Shown: positions 20,159 through 29,576 of the stretch, in pieces
How positions within the stretch are numbered: the first letter of the stretch is position 1
How the letters are laid out: the number at the start of each line of letters is the position of its first letter
NCBI RefSeq assembly: GCF_051900425.1
Contig: NZ_JBHZGK010000006.1
Coordinates: forward strand, 62,001-126,000
Source of the DNA: Frateuria_A sp051900425
GTDB taxonomy: Bacteria > Pseudomonadota > Gammaproteobacteria > Xanthomonadales > Rhodanobacteraceae
Direction of reading: 5' to 3'
Length of the DNA stretch: 64,000 bases
Notes under the pieces: model-generated
Database searches by the model: none
The model's input: only the letters and a program-made list of their open reading frames with translations
What the model was told of the DNA's origin: nothing
Made by a program: the position numbers and the translations under genes

Positions 20159-21198
20159 GGCTGGTTCCCCTTGTCGCTGGCGTCATCGGTGGTGACGGTC
20201 GCCGCCGTGGCCGGGCTCGCCGGGGCGGACGGCGGCAGGTTGATGATGGTGCGGCCGTTGGAGCCGTCGACGACCTTGCGGTTGCCGGCCATCACCTGCT
20301 CCATCGTTTCCAGCCACAGGCGCTTGCGGGTGACTTCGGGCGCGGCCTTGTATTCCTTCAGCAGCAGGCTGAAGCGCTCGGCGTCGCCCTGCGCTCGGGC
20401 GATGCGCTCGGCCTTGTAGCCGGCCGCCTCGGCGGCGATGCGCGAGGCGTCGCCACGCGCCACCGGCACCACCTTGTTGGCGTAGGCCAGCGCGTTGTTC
20501 TCGATGCTCTGTTTGTCTTCGCGCGCCTTGTTGACGTCGTCGAAGGCGTCCTTGACCTCGGCCGGCGGCGCGACGTTCTGGAAGCTCACGGCGGTCACCT
20601 GCAGGCCGCAGTGGTAGCTGTCCAGGGTCTTCTGAAGCGCCTGGCTGGCCTCGCCGACCAGCGCGGCCCCCTCGCCGGACAGGATGGTGTCCATGTCGCT
20701 GCGGCCGATCACCGAGCGCACGGCCGCCTCGGAGGCGGCGGCGATGGTGTCCTCGACGTCATCCACCGCGAACAGGTAGGCGCGGGCATCGTTCACCTGG
20801 TACTGCACGGTGAAGTCGATGGTGATGATGTTCTCGTCGCGGGTGAGCATGCGCACACTGTCCTGCAGCGAGCGCACGCGGGTGGTTTCGACCTTGGTGA
20901 CGGTTTCCACCGGCTGCGGCAGCTTGAAATGGAAGCCCGGGGGCAGCGTGCGGCTGTACTGGCCGAAGCGCAGCACGACGCCGGCCTGGCGGGCGTCGAC
21001 GATGGTGTAGCTGCTCAGCAGCAGCCAGGCCAGGACCAGCGCCAGCACGATGGTGATGATGCCGCCTGGGCCGCCATGCCTGCCCAGCCGGGCGCGCAGG
21101 CGCCGGAAGGCGTCGTCCAGGCCATTGTTGCCACCGCCGCTGGGACGCTTGCTGTTCCAGGGATCGCGCTGGCCGTTGCCGGGTTCGTTCCAGGCCAT
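20155..21198 (-). CDS. hflK: HflK, FtsH protease modulator subunit
   Basis: The 347-residue protein has a Gly/Asn-rich cytoplasmic N-terminus, one membrane helix (about residues 45-65, IITIVLALVLAWLLLSS), and an SPFH domain. The C-terminal tail is Pro/Ala-rich. It pairs with HflC, and the 4-base stop/start overlap supports equal expression. Its own promoter may be the TAGACT-like -10 at 21360-21365 in the 335-bp gap after hflX. Confidence 0.95.
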   Translation of the reverse strand: MAWNEPGNGQRDPWNSKRPSGGGNNGLDDAFRRLRARLGRHGGPGGIITIVLALVLAWLLLSSYTIVDARQAGVVLRFGQYSRTLPPGFHFKLPQPVETVTKVETTRVRSLQDSVRMLTRDENIITIDFTVQYQVNDARAYLFAVDDVEDTIAAASEAAVRSVIGRSDMDTILSGEGAALVGEASQALQKTLDSYHCGLQVTAVSFQNVAPPAEVKDAFDDVNKAREDKQSIENNALAYANKVVPVARGDASRIAAEAAGYKAERIARAQGDAERFSLLLKEYKAAPEVTRKRLWLETMEQVMAGNRKVVDGSNGRTIINLPPSAPASPATAATVTTDDASDKGNQP

Positions 21199-21533
21199 GT
21201 CAGTCTCCTTGGGACAAGCGGCAGGCCGGCGGGACGGGCCGGAAGATGCATTGCGGAATCAGGGTCATGGAACGCGGCGTCGAGGTCGGGGATGGGTAAA
21301 CCGCGGCGCGCCGCGATCGATCTCGGTGCGGGCGGGCAAACGCCGCACAAACGCCGGTTAGTCTAGCAGAGGTGAAATGGGGCGTGGCCTGGGTGGTTGC
21401 CCCGCGGCACGAAATCATCCTCATTCCGGTCGCCCCTGAAGCCGGGAGCGAAGTTGCGGAGCGAGCGACTTGAAGCCCACGCCTTCAGGCGGAGAGGCGG
21501 GAGCGCGGATGGATTGTCCGCCGACCCTGTCGC
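21199..21533. other. Spacer between hflX and hflK
   Basis: No gene is seen in these 335 bases. They hold a candidate -10 for hflK at 21360-21365 (TAGACT on the minus strand) and, near 21430-21500, a CTGAAGC/CTTCAGG-type dyad resembling dispersed palindromes of this genome. Confidence 0.4.
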
Positions 21534-22868
21534 CTAGAGCGGATCCGGCGACCCGAGCACCCCGCGCAACAGCGCCGCGTCCTGCGGATGGCCACCACCG
21601 AGCGGCGCGATCACGCTGCGCGGTGCGTCGATCTGCAGGCGCCAGCCGTGCTCGTCCACCGTCTCTTCGGCGATGGCGCCCGCGGCGCGCAGGCGCGCGT
21701 GCAGGCGGCCTGCGGACAGCGGCAGCTGCAGTTCGGTCTGCACGCGCTCGCCGCCGAGCAGCTCGCCCAGCGCCTGGCGCAACAGGTCCAGCCCCGCGCC
21801 GGTGCGGGCCGATAGCCAGACCTGGGTCGGCCGTCCCTCGCCATCGCGCACGATGCGGGGTTCGGTGCCCGCGCGCGGCTCGTCCTCGCCTTCGCCCAGC
21901 ATGTCGATCTTGTTCATGACGTGCAGTTGCGGCACGTCGCCGGCACCGATCTCCTCGAGCACGCCGTCGACCACGCGGTGCAGGCGCACGCGTTCCTCGT
22001 CGGCAGCGTCGCTGACGTGCAGCAGAAGGTCGGCGTCACGCGCCTCGGCCAGCGTGGCGCGGAAGGCCGCGACCAGGTCGTGCGGCAGTTCGCGGATGAA
22101 ACCCACCGTATCGGCGAGCACCGCCGGGCCGCACGAAAGGTCCTCGATCTTACGCACCGTTGGATCGAGCGTGGCGAACAGCAGGTTGGCGGCAAATACC
22201 TCGCCCTCGGTCAGCGCATTGAACAGCGTCGACTTGCCGGCATTGGTGTAGCCGACCAGCGCCACCCGCGGCACCGTGTTGCGCATGCGCGCGCGCCGCT
22301 GCTGGGTCCGCTGCACCTGAACCTTCTCCAGGCGCCTGGTGAGCATCTTCACGCGCTCGCCGAGCAGGCGGCGGTCGGTTTCCAGCTGCGTTTCGCCGGG
22401 TCCGCGCAGACCGATGGCGCCGCCGCGCTGGCGCTCCAGGTGGGTCCAGCCGCGGACCAGGCGGGTGGCCAGGTGCTTGAGCTGCGCCAGCTCCACTTCC
22501 AGCTTGCCTTCGTGCGAGCGCGCACGCTGGGCGAAGATGTCCAGGATCAGCCCGGCGCGGTCGACCACGCGCACGGCCAGCAGCTTTTCCAGGTTGCGTT
22601 CCTGCACCGGCGTGAGCAGGTGGTCGACCAGCACCACGTCGGCTTCGGTCGCGCGCACCGCTTCGGCGACCTCATCGGCCTTGCCGGTACCGATGTAATA
22701 GCGGGGATTGGGATCTTCGACGCGCGCGGCAACGCTGGCGAGCACGTCGGCGCCGGCCGACCGCACAAGCTCGGCGAATTCCTCGGCGCGGCGGGCGGCG
22801 TCGCCCTCGCCGCGGGCGTGCGGCAGGACCAGCACGGCGCGCTCGCCCTTCTTCTGTCTATCGAACAC
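21534..22868 (-). CDS. hflX: Ribosome-splitting GTPase HflX
   Basis: The 444-residue protein has the HflX N-terminal domain with the glycine-rich GGAIGLRGPGETQLE linker, then a GTPase domain with P-loop GYTNAGKSTLFNAL, DTVGFIRELP (G3) and NKID (G4). HflX rescues stalled ribosomes by splitting the subunits under heat or stress. It sits downstream of hfq in the conserved miaA-hfq-hflX order. A TACAAT -10 lies at 22929-22934 upstream of the start. Confidence 0.96.
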   Translation of the reverse strand: MFDRQKKGERAVLVLPHARGEGDAARRAEEFAELVRSAGADVLASVAARVEDPNPRYYIGTGKADEVAEAVRATEADVVLVDHLLTPVQERNLEKLLAVRVVDRAGLILDIFAQRARSHEGKLEVELAQLKHLATRLVRGWTHLERQRGGAIGLRGPGETQLETDRRLLGERVKMLTRRLEKVQVQRTQQRRARMRNTVPRVALVGYTNAGKSTLFNALTEGEVFAANLLFATLDPTVRKIEDLSCGPAVLADTVGFIRELPHDLVAAFRATLAEARDADLLLHVSDAADEERVRLHRVVDGVLEEIGAGDVPQLHVMNKIDMLGEGEDEPRAGTEPRIVRDGEGRPTQVWLSARTGAGLDLLRQALGELLGGERVQTELQLPLSAGRLHARLRAAGAIAEETVDEHGWRLQIDAPRSVIAPLGGGHPQDAALLRGVLGSPDPL

Positions 22869-22928
22869 TGGGTTGGCGTGGCCTGTGGGAACGGATTCGC
22901 GCCATCGACGGGACGGCGCGGGGCCGGC

Positions 22929-22934
22929 ATTGTA
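22929..22934 (-). promoter_or_regulatory. -10 element for hflX
   Basis: TACAAT on the minus strand, followed by GCCGG, lies about 60 bases before the hflX start. No clear -35 is seen. Confidence 0.45.
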
Positions 22935-23029
22935 TGCCCATCAGCACGCGGCCGTCGGCAAGGCGCCACGGCCCATGGCCGCCGGCGGGCCAGGTAGCCT
23001 GCCAGCGGCGCGTGGAACCATCCATGGGG

Positions 23030-23296
23030 TCAGTCTTCGCCCTCGGCGGGTGCGTGGCTGTCGACGTGGCCTTCGTGGCCATTGCCCATGCGCACGTTGC
23101 GGCTCGGCACGACGGTGGAGATGGCGTGCTTGTAGACCATCTGGCTCACCTGGTTGCGCAGCAGCACCACGAACTGGTCGAACGACTCGATCGTGCCCTG
23201 CAACTTGATGCCGTTGACGAGATAGATGGCCACCGGAACGCGCTCACGGCGAAGTGCGTTGAGAAACGGATCCTGCAAAGACTGCCCTTTGGACAT
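23030..23296 (-). CDS. hfq: RNA chaperone Hfq
   Basis: The 88-residue protein has the Sm1 motif (VPVAIYLVNGIKLQG, FDQFVVLL) and the Sm2 motif YKHAIST, with the QDPFLNALR proximal-face segment. It forms a hexameric ring that pairs small RNAs with mRNAs. The C-terminal tail is short (about 20 residues) and ends in acidic Glu/Asp. The start MSKGQSLQDPF is the family N-terminus, and upstream in-frame codons are not used. It lies between miaA and hflX, as in other gammaproteobacteria. Confidence 0.97.
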   Translation of the reverse strand: MSKGQSLQDPFLNALRRERVPVAIYLVNGIKLQGTIESFDQFVVLLRNQVSQMVYKHAISTVVPSRNVRMGNGHEGHVDSHAPAEGED

Positions 23297-23512
23297 GTTG
23301 TTGTACCCCCTCGCGAACCTTCGCGGGCCGGAGAAAAGACGCGCACGTGGCGGCCGGCCCAAGTCGCAGCGATCTTAACCGCTTTTAAATGGCGGGCGGA
23401 AGCGCGGGAACCACGACGTGCGTCGCGGCATCGTCTGCTTGTTGTCAGGGTGCTGACGCTGGCCGGACAGCCGATCAGGAAACGCGGCCCACCACGGGCT
23501 TTCCAGCAGACG

Positions 23513-24451
23513 CTACAGGAACAGGTCCAGGGCATCGCAGGCGAGGTCGAGCAGGCGCGGTCGATCCGGGTCCAACGCGCGGGCATCCAGCTCGGCACGC
23601 AGCCAGGTGATCTGTCGCTTGGCCAGCTGCCGGGTGGCGAAGATGCCCTTGTCGCGGAAGGTGGCCGCATCGGTGGCGCCATCCAGGTGCTCCCATGCCT
23701 GGCGGTAGCCGACCGCCCGCAGCGCAGGCAGGTCCGGGGCGAGGTCGCCGCGCGCGCGCAAGGCGCGCACCTCGTCGAGGAAGCCGGCCGCGAGCATGGC
23801 GTCGAAACGCTGTGCGATGCGCGCATGCAACGGGCCGCGGTCGGCAGGCAGCAGCGCCAGCTTGAGCACGCGCCAGGGGAAACGGCCGCCGCTGCCGCCG
23901 GTCTGCTGTTCGGAAAGCGGCCGACCGGTCAGTTCGATCACTTCCAGCGCCCGCTGCAGGCGTTGGGCGTCGTTCGGCCCGATGCGCGCCGCCGCCGCGG
24001 GATCGCTGGCCGCCAGTCGCGCGTGCAGCGCGGGCCAGCCGTGTACCGCCGCTTCCGCGGCCAGCCGCGCGCGGATGTCCGGCGCCGCATCGGGTAGCGC
24101 CGACAGGCCGCGCTGCAGCGCACGGAAATACAGCCCGGTGCCGCCGACCAGCAGCGGCACCCGCCCCTGCGCGCGGATGCGCGCCATGGCCGCCAGCGCG
24201 TCGGCGCGGAAATCGGCCGCCGAATACGGTTCGGACGGGTCGCGCAAGTCCAGCAAGGCGTGCGGATGTCGGGCCAGTGTGGCGGGATCGGGCTTGGCCG
24301 CGCCGATATCCAGCCCGCGATAGACCAGTGCCGAGTCCACGCTCACCAGCTCGAGCGCGAAGCGTTCGCGCAGCGCACAGGCCAACGCCGTCTTGCCCGA
24401 GGCGGTCGGGCCCATCAGGAAAACGGCTGGCGGTCGGGCGTCGGCAGGCAT
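23513..24451 (-). CDS. miaA: tRNA dimethylallyltransferase
   Basis: The 312-residue enzyme adds a dimethylallyl group to A37 of tRNAs that read UNN codons. The P-loop GPTASGKTALA (residues 14-24), DSALVYRGLDIGAAKP, LLVGGTGLYFRAL and the C-terminal KRQITWLR segment are all present. The start MPADARPP was chosen. A TACAAT -10 lies only 6 bases before it (24458-24463), suggesting a leaderless or nearly leaderless mRNA. It heads the hfq/hflX/hflKC neighbourhood. Confidence 0.96.
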   Translation of the reverse strand: MPADARPPAVFLMGPTASGKTALACALRERFALELVSVDSALVYRGLDIGAAKPDPATLARHPHALLDLRDPSEPYSAADFRADALAAMARIRAQGRVPLLVGGTGLYFRALQRGLSALPDAAPDIRARLAAEAAVHGWPALHARLAASDPAAAARIGPNDAQRLQRALEVIELTGRPLSEQQTGGSGGRFPWRVLKLALLPADRGPLHARIAQRFDAMLAAGFLDEVRALRARGDLAPDLPALRAVGYRQAWEHLDGATDAATFRDKGIFATRQLAKRQITWLRAELDARALDPDRPRLLDLACDALDLFL

Positions 24452-24457
24452 CGGGCC

Positions 24458-24463
24458 ATTGTA
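24458..24463 (-). promoter_or_regulatory. -10 element for miaA, close to the start codon
   Basis: TACAAT on the minus strand ends 6 bases from the chosen ATG at 24451, so initiation about 7 bases downstream would begin at the start codon. Confidence 0.4.
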
Positions 24464-24556
24464 GCGGCCGGCTTGCGCGGCCACCGCGTTTGACGAGGGT
24501 CAAGAACGATCCACCCGGCACGTCCTACAACGGTTTCCCGGCACCGGGAGGCCTCC

Positions 24557-24991
24557 ATGAAACCCATCCCAAACGTCGCTGACAGTCCCGATCGCACGGT
24601 GGAAGACGGTCTGCAGTCAAAAGAAGGTGAATCCGGTCACGTCATGGGCGATAATTCGGCCATAACCCCGAACGATGGCTTGCCTGCAACCTTGCACCGG
24701 CACACCATCGGGGCACGGCAGGCACACAGAATTCACGCAATGGCGCACCGAATCGACGCGGAACATGATCAGGACGGCGGACACGGCGCCGTTGTCATGC
24801 TGCGGCCGGGAGTCGCCACGGCTGCGCCACGCGTCCGTCCGGCGAACCAGCCCCTGCCCTCGCGTCCGACGCAGGCAGAGCCGCCGGCGGACCCCAAGCC
24901 GATCTGGGACAAGGACAATTTCGGTTTCTGGCTGACCGTGTGCATCCTCATCAGCCTGGTCTTCTCGATCGCCTGGCACGCGCTCGGCTGA
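24557..24991 (+). CDS. Small tail-anchored hypothetical membrane protein
   Basis: The 144-residue product is polar and probably disordered for about 115 residues, then has one C-terminal membrane helix (FWLTVCILISLVFSIAWHAL). The start has GGGAGG 5 bases upstream, a good ribosome site; an internal ATG at 24740 would give a shorter form. No family is recognised. It is divergent from miaA and lies just upstream of tdh. Confidence 0.6.
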   Translation: MKPIPNVADSPDRTVEDGLQSKEGESGHVMGDNSAITPNDGLPATLHRHTIGARQAHRIHAMAHRIDAEHDQDGGHGAVVMLRPGVATAAPRVRPANQPLPSRPTQAEPPADPKPIWDKDNFGFWLTVCILISLVFSIAWHALG

Positions 24992-25019
24992 GTGCGCGGC
25001 CGCCTCCGCGGCAAGGCCC

Positions 25020-25025
25020 TATAAT
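25020..25025 (+). promoter_or_regulatory. -10 element for tdh
   Basis: A perfect TATAAT followed by CGTCCGC lies 46 bases before the tdh start. No good -35 is seen. Confidence 0.55.
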
Positions 25026-25071
25026 CGTCCGCTTCCCCGCCCGCCTATGCGGGCCAGACGATGGTGGTCCC

Positions 25072-26106
25072 ATGCCGCAGACGATGAAAGCCCTGGTCAA
25101 GCGCAAGCCCGAGCAGGGCATCTGGATGGAAGAGGTGCCGGTCCCGCAGATCGGCCCCAACGAGGTCCTGATCAAGGTCGAGAAGACGGCCATCTGCGGC
25201 ACCGACCTGCACATCTACAAGTGGGACGAGTGGTCCCAGCGCACGATCCCCCAGGGCCTGACGATCGGCCATGAATTCGTCGGCCGGATCGCCGAGCTCG
25301 GCAGTGCCGTCACGGGCTACAAGGTCGGCGACCGCGTCTCGGCCGAGGGCCATATCGTCTGCGGCCATTGCCGCAACTGCCGCGCCGGCCGCCAGCATCT
25401 GTGTCCCAACACCGTGGGCATCGGCGTCAATCGCAACGGCGCCTTCGCCGAATATGTGGCGGTGCCGGCGTCCAACCTGTGGCCGATCCCGGACCAGATC
25501 CCGAGCGAACTGGCCGCCTTCTTCGACCCCTACGGCAACGCCGCACACTGCGCGCTGGAATTCGACCTGATCGGCGAAGACGTGCTGATCACCGGCGCCG
25601 GCCCGATCGGCATCATCGCCGCGGGCATCGCCAAGCACGTCGGTGCGCGCAACGTGGTGGTCACCGACGTCAACGATTACCGGCTCAAGCTCGCCGCCGA
25701 CATGGGCGCCACCCGCGTGGTCAACGTGTCCAACCAGTCGCTCAAGGACGTGGTCAAGGACCTGCACATGGAAGGCTTTGATGTCGGCCTGGAGATGAGC
25801 GGCAACCCGCGCGCCTTCAACGACATGCTCGAGGTGATGTACCACGGCGGCAAGGTCGCCATGCTCGGCATCATGCCGCGCGGCGCCGGCGTCGACTGGG
25901 ACAAGGTGATCTTCAAGGGCCTCACCCTGCAGGGCATCTACGGCCGGCGCATGTACGAGACCTGGTACAAGATGACCCAGATGGTGCTGACCGGCTTCCC
26001 GCTGCAGAAGGTGCTGACCCACCAGATCGCCATCGACGATTTCCAGAAGGGCTTCGACCTGATGGACGCGGGCCAGTGCGGCAAGGTCGTCTGCTCCTGG
26101 ACCTGA
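25072..26106 (+). CDS. tdh: L-threonine 3-dehydrogenase
   Basis: The 344-residue zinc-dependent medium-chain dehydrogenase oxidises threonine to 2-amino-3-oxobutyrate with NAD. The catalytic zinc site has CGTDLHI and GHEFVG, the structural zinc has four Cys in CGHCRNCRAGRQHLC, and the Rossmann motif is GAGPIGI. It is very close to E. coli Tdh along its whole length, with four extra N-terminal residues (MPQT) before MKAL. kbl follows on the same strand after a repeat-bearing spacer, the reverse of the E. coli kbl-tdh order. Confidence 0.97.
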   Translation: MPQTMKALVKRKPEQGIWMEEVPVPQIGPNEVLIKVEKTAICGTDLHIYKWDEWSQRTIPQGLTIGHEFVGRIAELGSAVTGYKVGDRVSAEGHIVCGHCRNCRAGRQHLCPNTVGIGVNRNGAFAEYVAVPASNLWPIPDQIPSELAAFFDPYGNAAHCALEFDLIGEDVLITGAGPIGIIAAGIAKHVGARNVVVTDVNDYRLKLAADMGATRVVNVSNQSLKDVVKDLHMEGFDVGLEMSGNPRAFNDMLEVMYHGGKVAMLGIMPRGAGVDWDKVIFKGLTLQGIYGRRMYETWYKMTQMVLTGFPLQKVLTHQIAIDDFQKGFDLMDAGQCGKVVCSWT

Positions 26107-26149
26107 GCCCCGGGCCACCTGCACAACCACCGACTCACCTTTGACTGGA

Positions 26150-26227
26150 CGTCATTCCCGCGAAAGCGGGAATTCCTTCTCGCCTGCGCCCCAACAGCGG
26201 GGCGGACTCCCGCTTTGGGGAATGACG
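26150..26227. repeat. MITE-like inverted repeat between tdh and kbl
   Basis: The 78-bp element has inverted ends starting CGTCATTCCC. The left arm (26150-26176) contains CGAAAGCGGGAATTCC, and the right arm, read inverted, contains CCAAAGCGGGAGTCC. Arms with GTCATTCCCGCGAAAGCGGGAA are a familiar dispersed palindrome in proteobacterial genomes. It sits in the middle of a probable two-gene operon and could affect mRNA stability between the genes. Confidence 0.8.
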
Positions 26228-26281
26228 CCGCGGCGAGGTTGTAACGAGCGCTCTGCGCCCTCCCCGAGACTGGAGATCACC

Positions 26282-27475
<1,194 letters not shown>

Positions 27476-27508
27476 CTCTCGGTGCGCTCTCCCCACCGTG
27501 GAGAGGGC

Positions 27509-27583
27509 TTAGATCCGGCCGCTGGCCGGTGGATCGACGTCGCGCGCGCAGCGCTTCACGTCCTCCACGGCCAGATGACGCTT
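27509..27583 (-). pseudogene. Duplicated 3' fragment of an RsuA-family pseudouridine synthase gene
   Basis: Read on the minus strand this gives KRHLAVEDVKRCARDVDPPASG..stop. It closely matches the last 24 codons (WRHLAVEEVQALRARTRATGG) of the intact gene at 27743-28525, in DNA as well as protein. The piece downstream of the stop also keeps the CTCTCC..GGAGAGG hairpin seen after the intact gene. No start, catalytic domain or other part is present, so it is a partial duplication or gene remnant. Confidence 0.75.
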
Positions 27584-27606
27584 GGGGGGGATCTGAGCTT
27601 CTGCTC

Positions 27607-27733
27607 CCTCCGGGGAGATGGCTGGGGTGAGGGGCCGCTCCCGGGTAAACGTCACATCCATCAAGCCCCTCGACAAGCGGCCTGATCACCTTCACCGCGA
27701 GCCCCTCCCCTCATCCAACCCTCTCCCCGGAGG
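27607..27733. repeat. Long inverted repeat of the CCCTCACCCCAACCCTCTCC family
   Basis: The left arm at 27607-27635 begins CCTCCGGGGAGATGG, and the right arm at 27700-27733, read inverted, begins CCTCCGGGGAGAGGG. They enclose about 65 bases. It lies between the gene fragment and the intact pseudouridine synthase gene. Related elements occur at 43891-44014 and 49932-50039. Confidence 0.75.
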
Positions 27734-27742
27734 GGAAAGGGC

Positions 27743-28525
27743 TCAGGTCCGGCCGCCGGTGGCTCGGGTTCTCGCGCGCAGCGCCTGGACTTCTTCCACG
27801 GCCAGGTGACGCCACTGGCCTTTCGGCAGGTCGCCGAGCGTGAGCCCGCCGATGGCCACGCGTACCAGCCGCAGCACGCCGATGCCATGCGCCTCCAGCA
27901 GGCGCCGGATGTGCCGGTTGCGTCCCTCGTCCAGCACGATTTCCAGCCAGGCGTTCTTTTCGCCCGCGCGCAGCACGGCGACCCGTAGCGCGGTTAGCCG
28001 CTCGCCGCCGTCGACCGCGCCCTCGCCGAGCCGCCCCAGCAAGGCCGCATCGGGCACGCAATCGACCTGTACGTGGTAGGTCTTCTCCCGGTGGGTGACC
28101 GGATCGGTGATGCCTGCCGCCCACGCGGTGTCGTTGCTCAGCAACAGCAAGCCCTCGCTGGCCTTGTCGAGCCGTCCGACGGCGCCCAGCCACGGCAGGC
28201 CGGCCTGGGCCAACGCGTCGTAGACCGTGGCGCGGCCTCGCTCGTCCGACGCGCTGACCACCAGGCCGCGAGGTTTGTTGAACATCACGTACACCGGCGC
28301 GGCCTCACCGATCGGCAGGCCGTCGACGGTAATGCCGGCCTGCCCCGGTGCGGTCGGATACTCCGGGTCGCGCACCACGCGGCCGCCCAGTGCCACCCGG
28401 CCGGCGCGCACCCACTGCTCGGCCTGGCTGCGCGAGCACACGCCTCGCTTGGACAGGACCCGCGCCAATCCATAACGTGGACCGGTGGGAGCGGAAGCAG
28501 ACGAGGGGCGGCGGCGCGCGGGCAT
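27743..28525 (-). CDS. RsuA/RluB/RluE-family pseudouridine synthase
   Basis: The 260-residue protein has an N-terminal S4 RNA-binding domain (YGLARVLSKRGVCSRSQAE) and a synthase domain with the catalytic Asp in VGRLDKASEGLLLLSND. KTYHVQVDC and GRNRHIRRLLEAHG are further family signatures. It modifies uridines in ribosomal RNA; which site (RluB, RluE or RluF type) cannot be decided. The start MPARRRPSS was chosen over an upstream ATG at 28561. The 3' end is partly duplicated at 27509-27583. It is divergent from the desaturase operon. Confidence 0.9.
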   Translation of the reverse strand: MPARRRPSSASAPTGPRYGLARVLSKRGVCSRSQAEQWVRAGRVALGGRVVRDPEYPTAPGQAGITVDGLPIGEAAPVYVMFNKPRGLVVSASDERGRATVYDALAQAGLPWLGAVGRLDKASEGLLLLSNDTAWAAGITDPVTHREKTYHVQVDCVPDAALLGRLGEGAVDGGERLTALRVAVLRAGEKNAWLEIVLDEGRNRHIRRLLEAHGIGVLRLVRVAIGGLTLGDLPKGQWRHLAVEEVQALRARTRATGGRT

Positions 28526-28631
28526 CGGGAAAGCGTATCGACCGCGCCGCAAAGCCGGCAAGCGGTTCGGTGCATCCGGCCGCGCGGCTCATCCGTATTC
28601 ACTTGGGCAACACGCACCGACAGGGCCACCC

Positions 28632-29573
28632 ATGAACGAGACCGCCGAAGCTGTTCCCGGATTCACCCGACGCCTGGTGACCGGCGTCCTGCGCTGGTTC
28701 GATACCAGCGCCGTCGAAGCGGCCGACGACGACCGCATCGACTGGGCTCGTGTGCTGCCCTTCATCGGCATGCACGTGGCTTGCCTCGGCGTGCTTTGGG
28801 TCGGTTTCTCCTGGTTTGCGTTCTGGGTGGCGCTGGCGCTATATGCCATCCGCATGTTCGCGGTGACCGCGTTCTACCACCGCTATTTCTCGCACCGCGC
28901 CTTCCGTGCCTCGCGTGCCGTACAGTTCGTGTTTGCGGTCATCGGCGCAAGCGCGGTCCAGCGCGGACCACTGTGGTGGGCCGCGCACCACCGCAACCAT
29001 CATCGCCACGCCGACACCCCGGCCGACGTGCACTCGCCGGTCCAGCACGGTTTCTTCCGCAGCCACGTCGGCTGGTTCCTGAGCCGCAACGGCTTCCGCA
29101 CGGACTGGAAAGTCATTCCTGACCTGGCGCGCTTTCCCGAGCTGCGCCTGCTCGACCGCTTCGACCTGCTGGTGCCGGTGGCGCTGGCGGTAGGCCTGTA
29201 CCTGCTCGGTGCCTGGCTGCGTACGGCCCACCCGGGACTGGGGACGGACGGCCCGCAACTGCTGGTATGGGGTTTCTTTGTCTCGACCATCGTGCTGTTC
29301 CACGTCACCGTGACGATCAACTCCCTGGCTCACCGCTTCGGCAGCCGGCGTTTCGTCACGCGCGACAACAGCCGCAACAACTGGCTGCTGGCGCTGCTCA
29401 CCTTCGGCGAGGGCTGGCACAACAACCACCACTTCTTCCCCGGCTCGGCGCGGCAGGGCTTTCGCTGGTGGGAGGTGGACCTCACCTTCTACCTGCTCCG
29501 GCTGCTTGCGCTGTTCGGCGTGGTGCGCGAGCTCAAGGCCGTTCCCGCTGGCTTCAAGCGCGGCGGTGGTTGA
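28632..29573 (+). CDS. Membrane fatty acid (acyl-CoA/acyl-lipid delta-9) desaturase
   Basis: The 313-residue protein has membrane pairs and the three histidine boxes of di-iron desaturases: HRYFSH, HRNHH and WHNNHH. It inserts a double bond into an acyl chain using oxygen and reduced electron carriers. It is the first gene of the seven-gene operon, with only 3 bases before the next. In this context it would supply unsaturated chains to the two downstream CFA-type methyltransferases. The start is the ATG at 28632; upstream in-frame residues are rejected. Confidence 0.93.
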   Translation: MNETAEAVPGFTRRLVTGVLRWFDTSAVEAADDDRIDWARVLPFIGMHVACLGVLWVGFSWFAFWVALALYAIRMFAVTAFYHRYFSHRAFRASRAVQFVFAVIGASAVQRGPLWWAAHHRNHHRHADTPADVHSPVQHGFFRSHVGWFLSRNGFRTDWKVIPDLARFPELRLLDRFDLLVPVALAVGLYLLGAWLRTAHPGLGTDGPQLLVWGFFVSTIVLFHVTVTINSLAHRFGSRRFVTRDNSRNNWLLALLTFGEGWHNNHHFFPGSARQGFRWWEVDLTFYLLRLLALFGVVRELKAVPAGFKRGGG

Positions 29574-29576
29574 ACC

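Noticed and set aside
24557..24740. Shorter start (ATG at 24740) for the small membrane protein
   Set aside because: The ATG at 24557 has a much better ribosome site; the shorter form remains possible.
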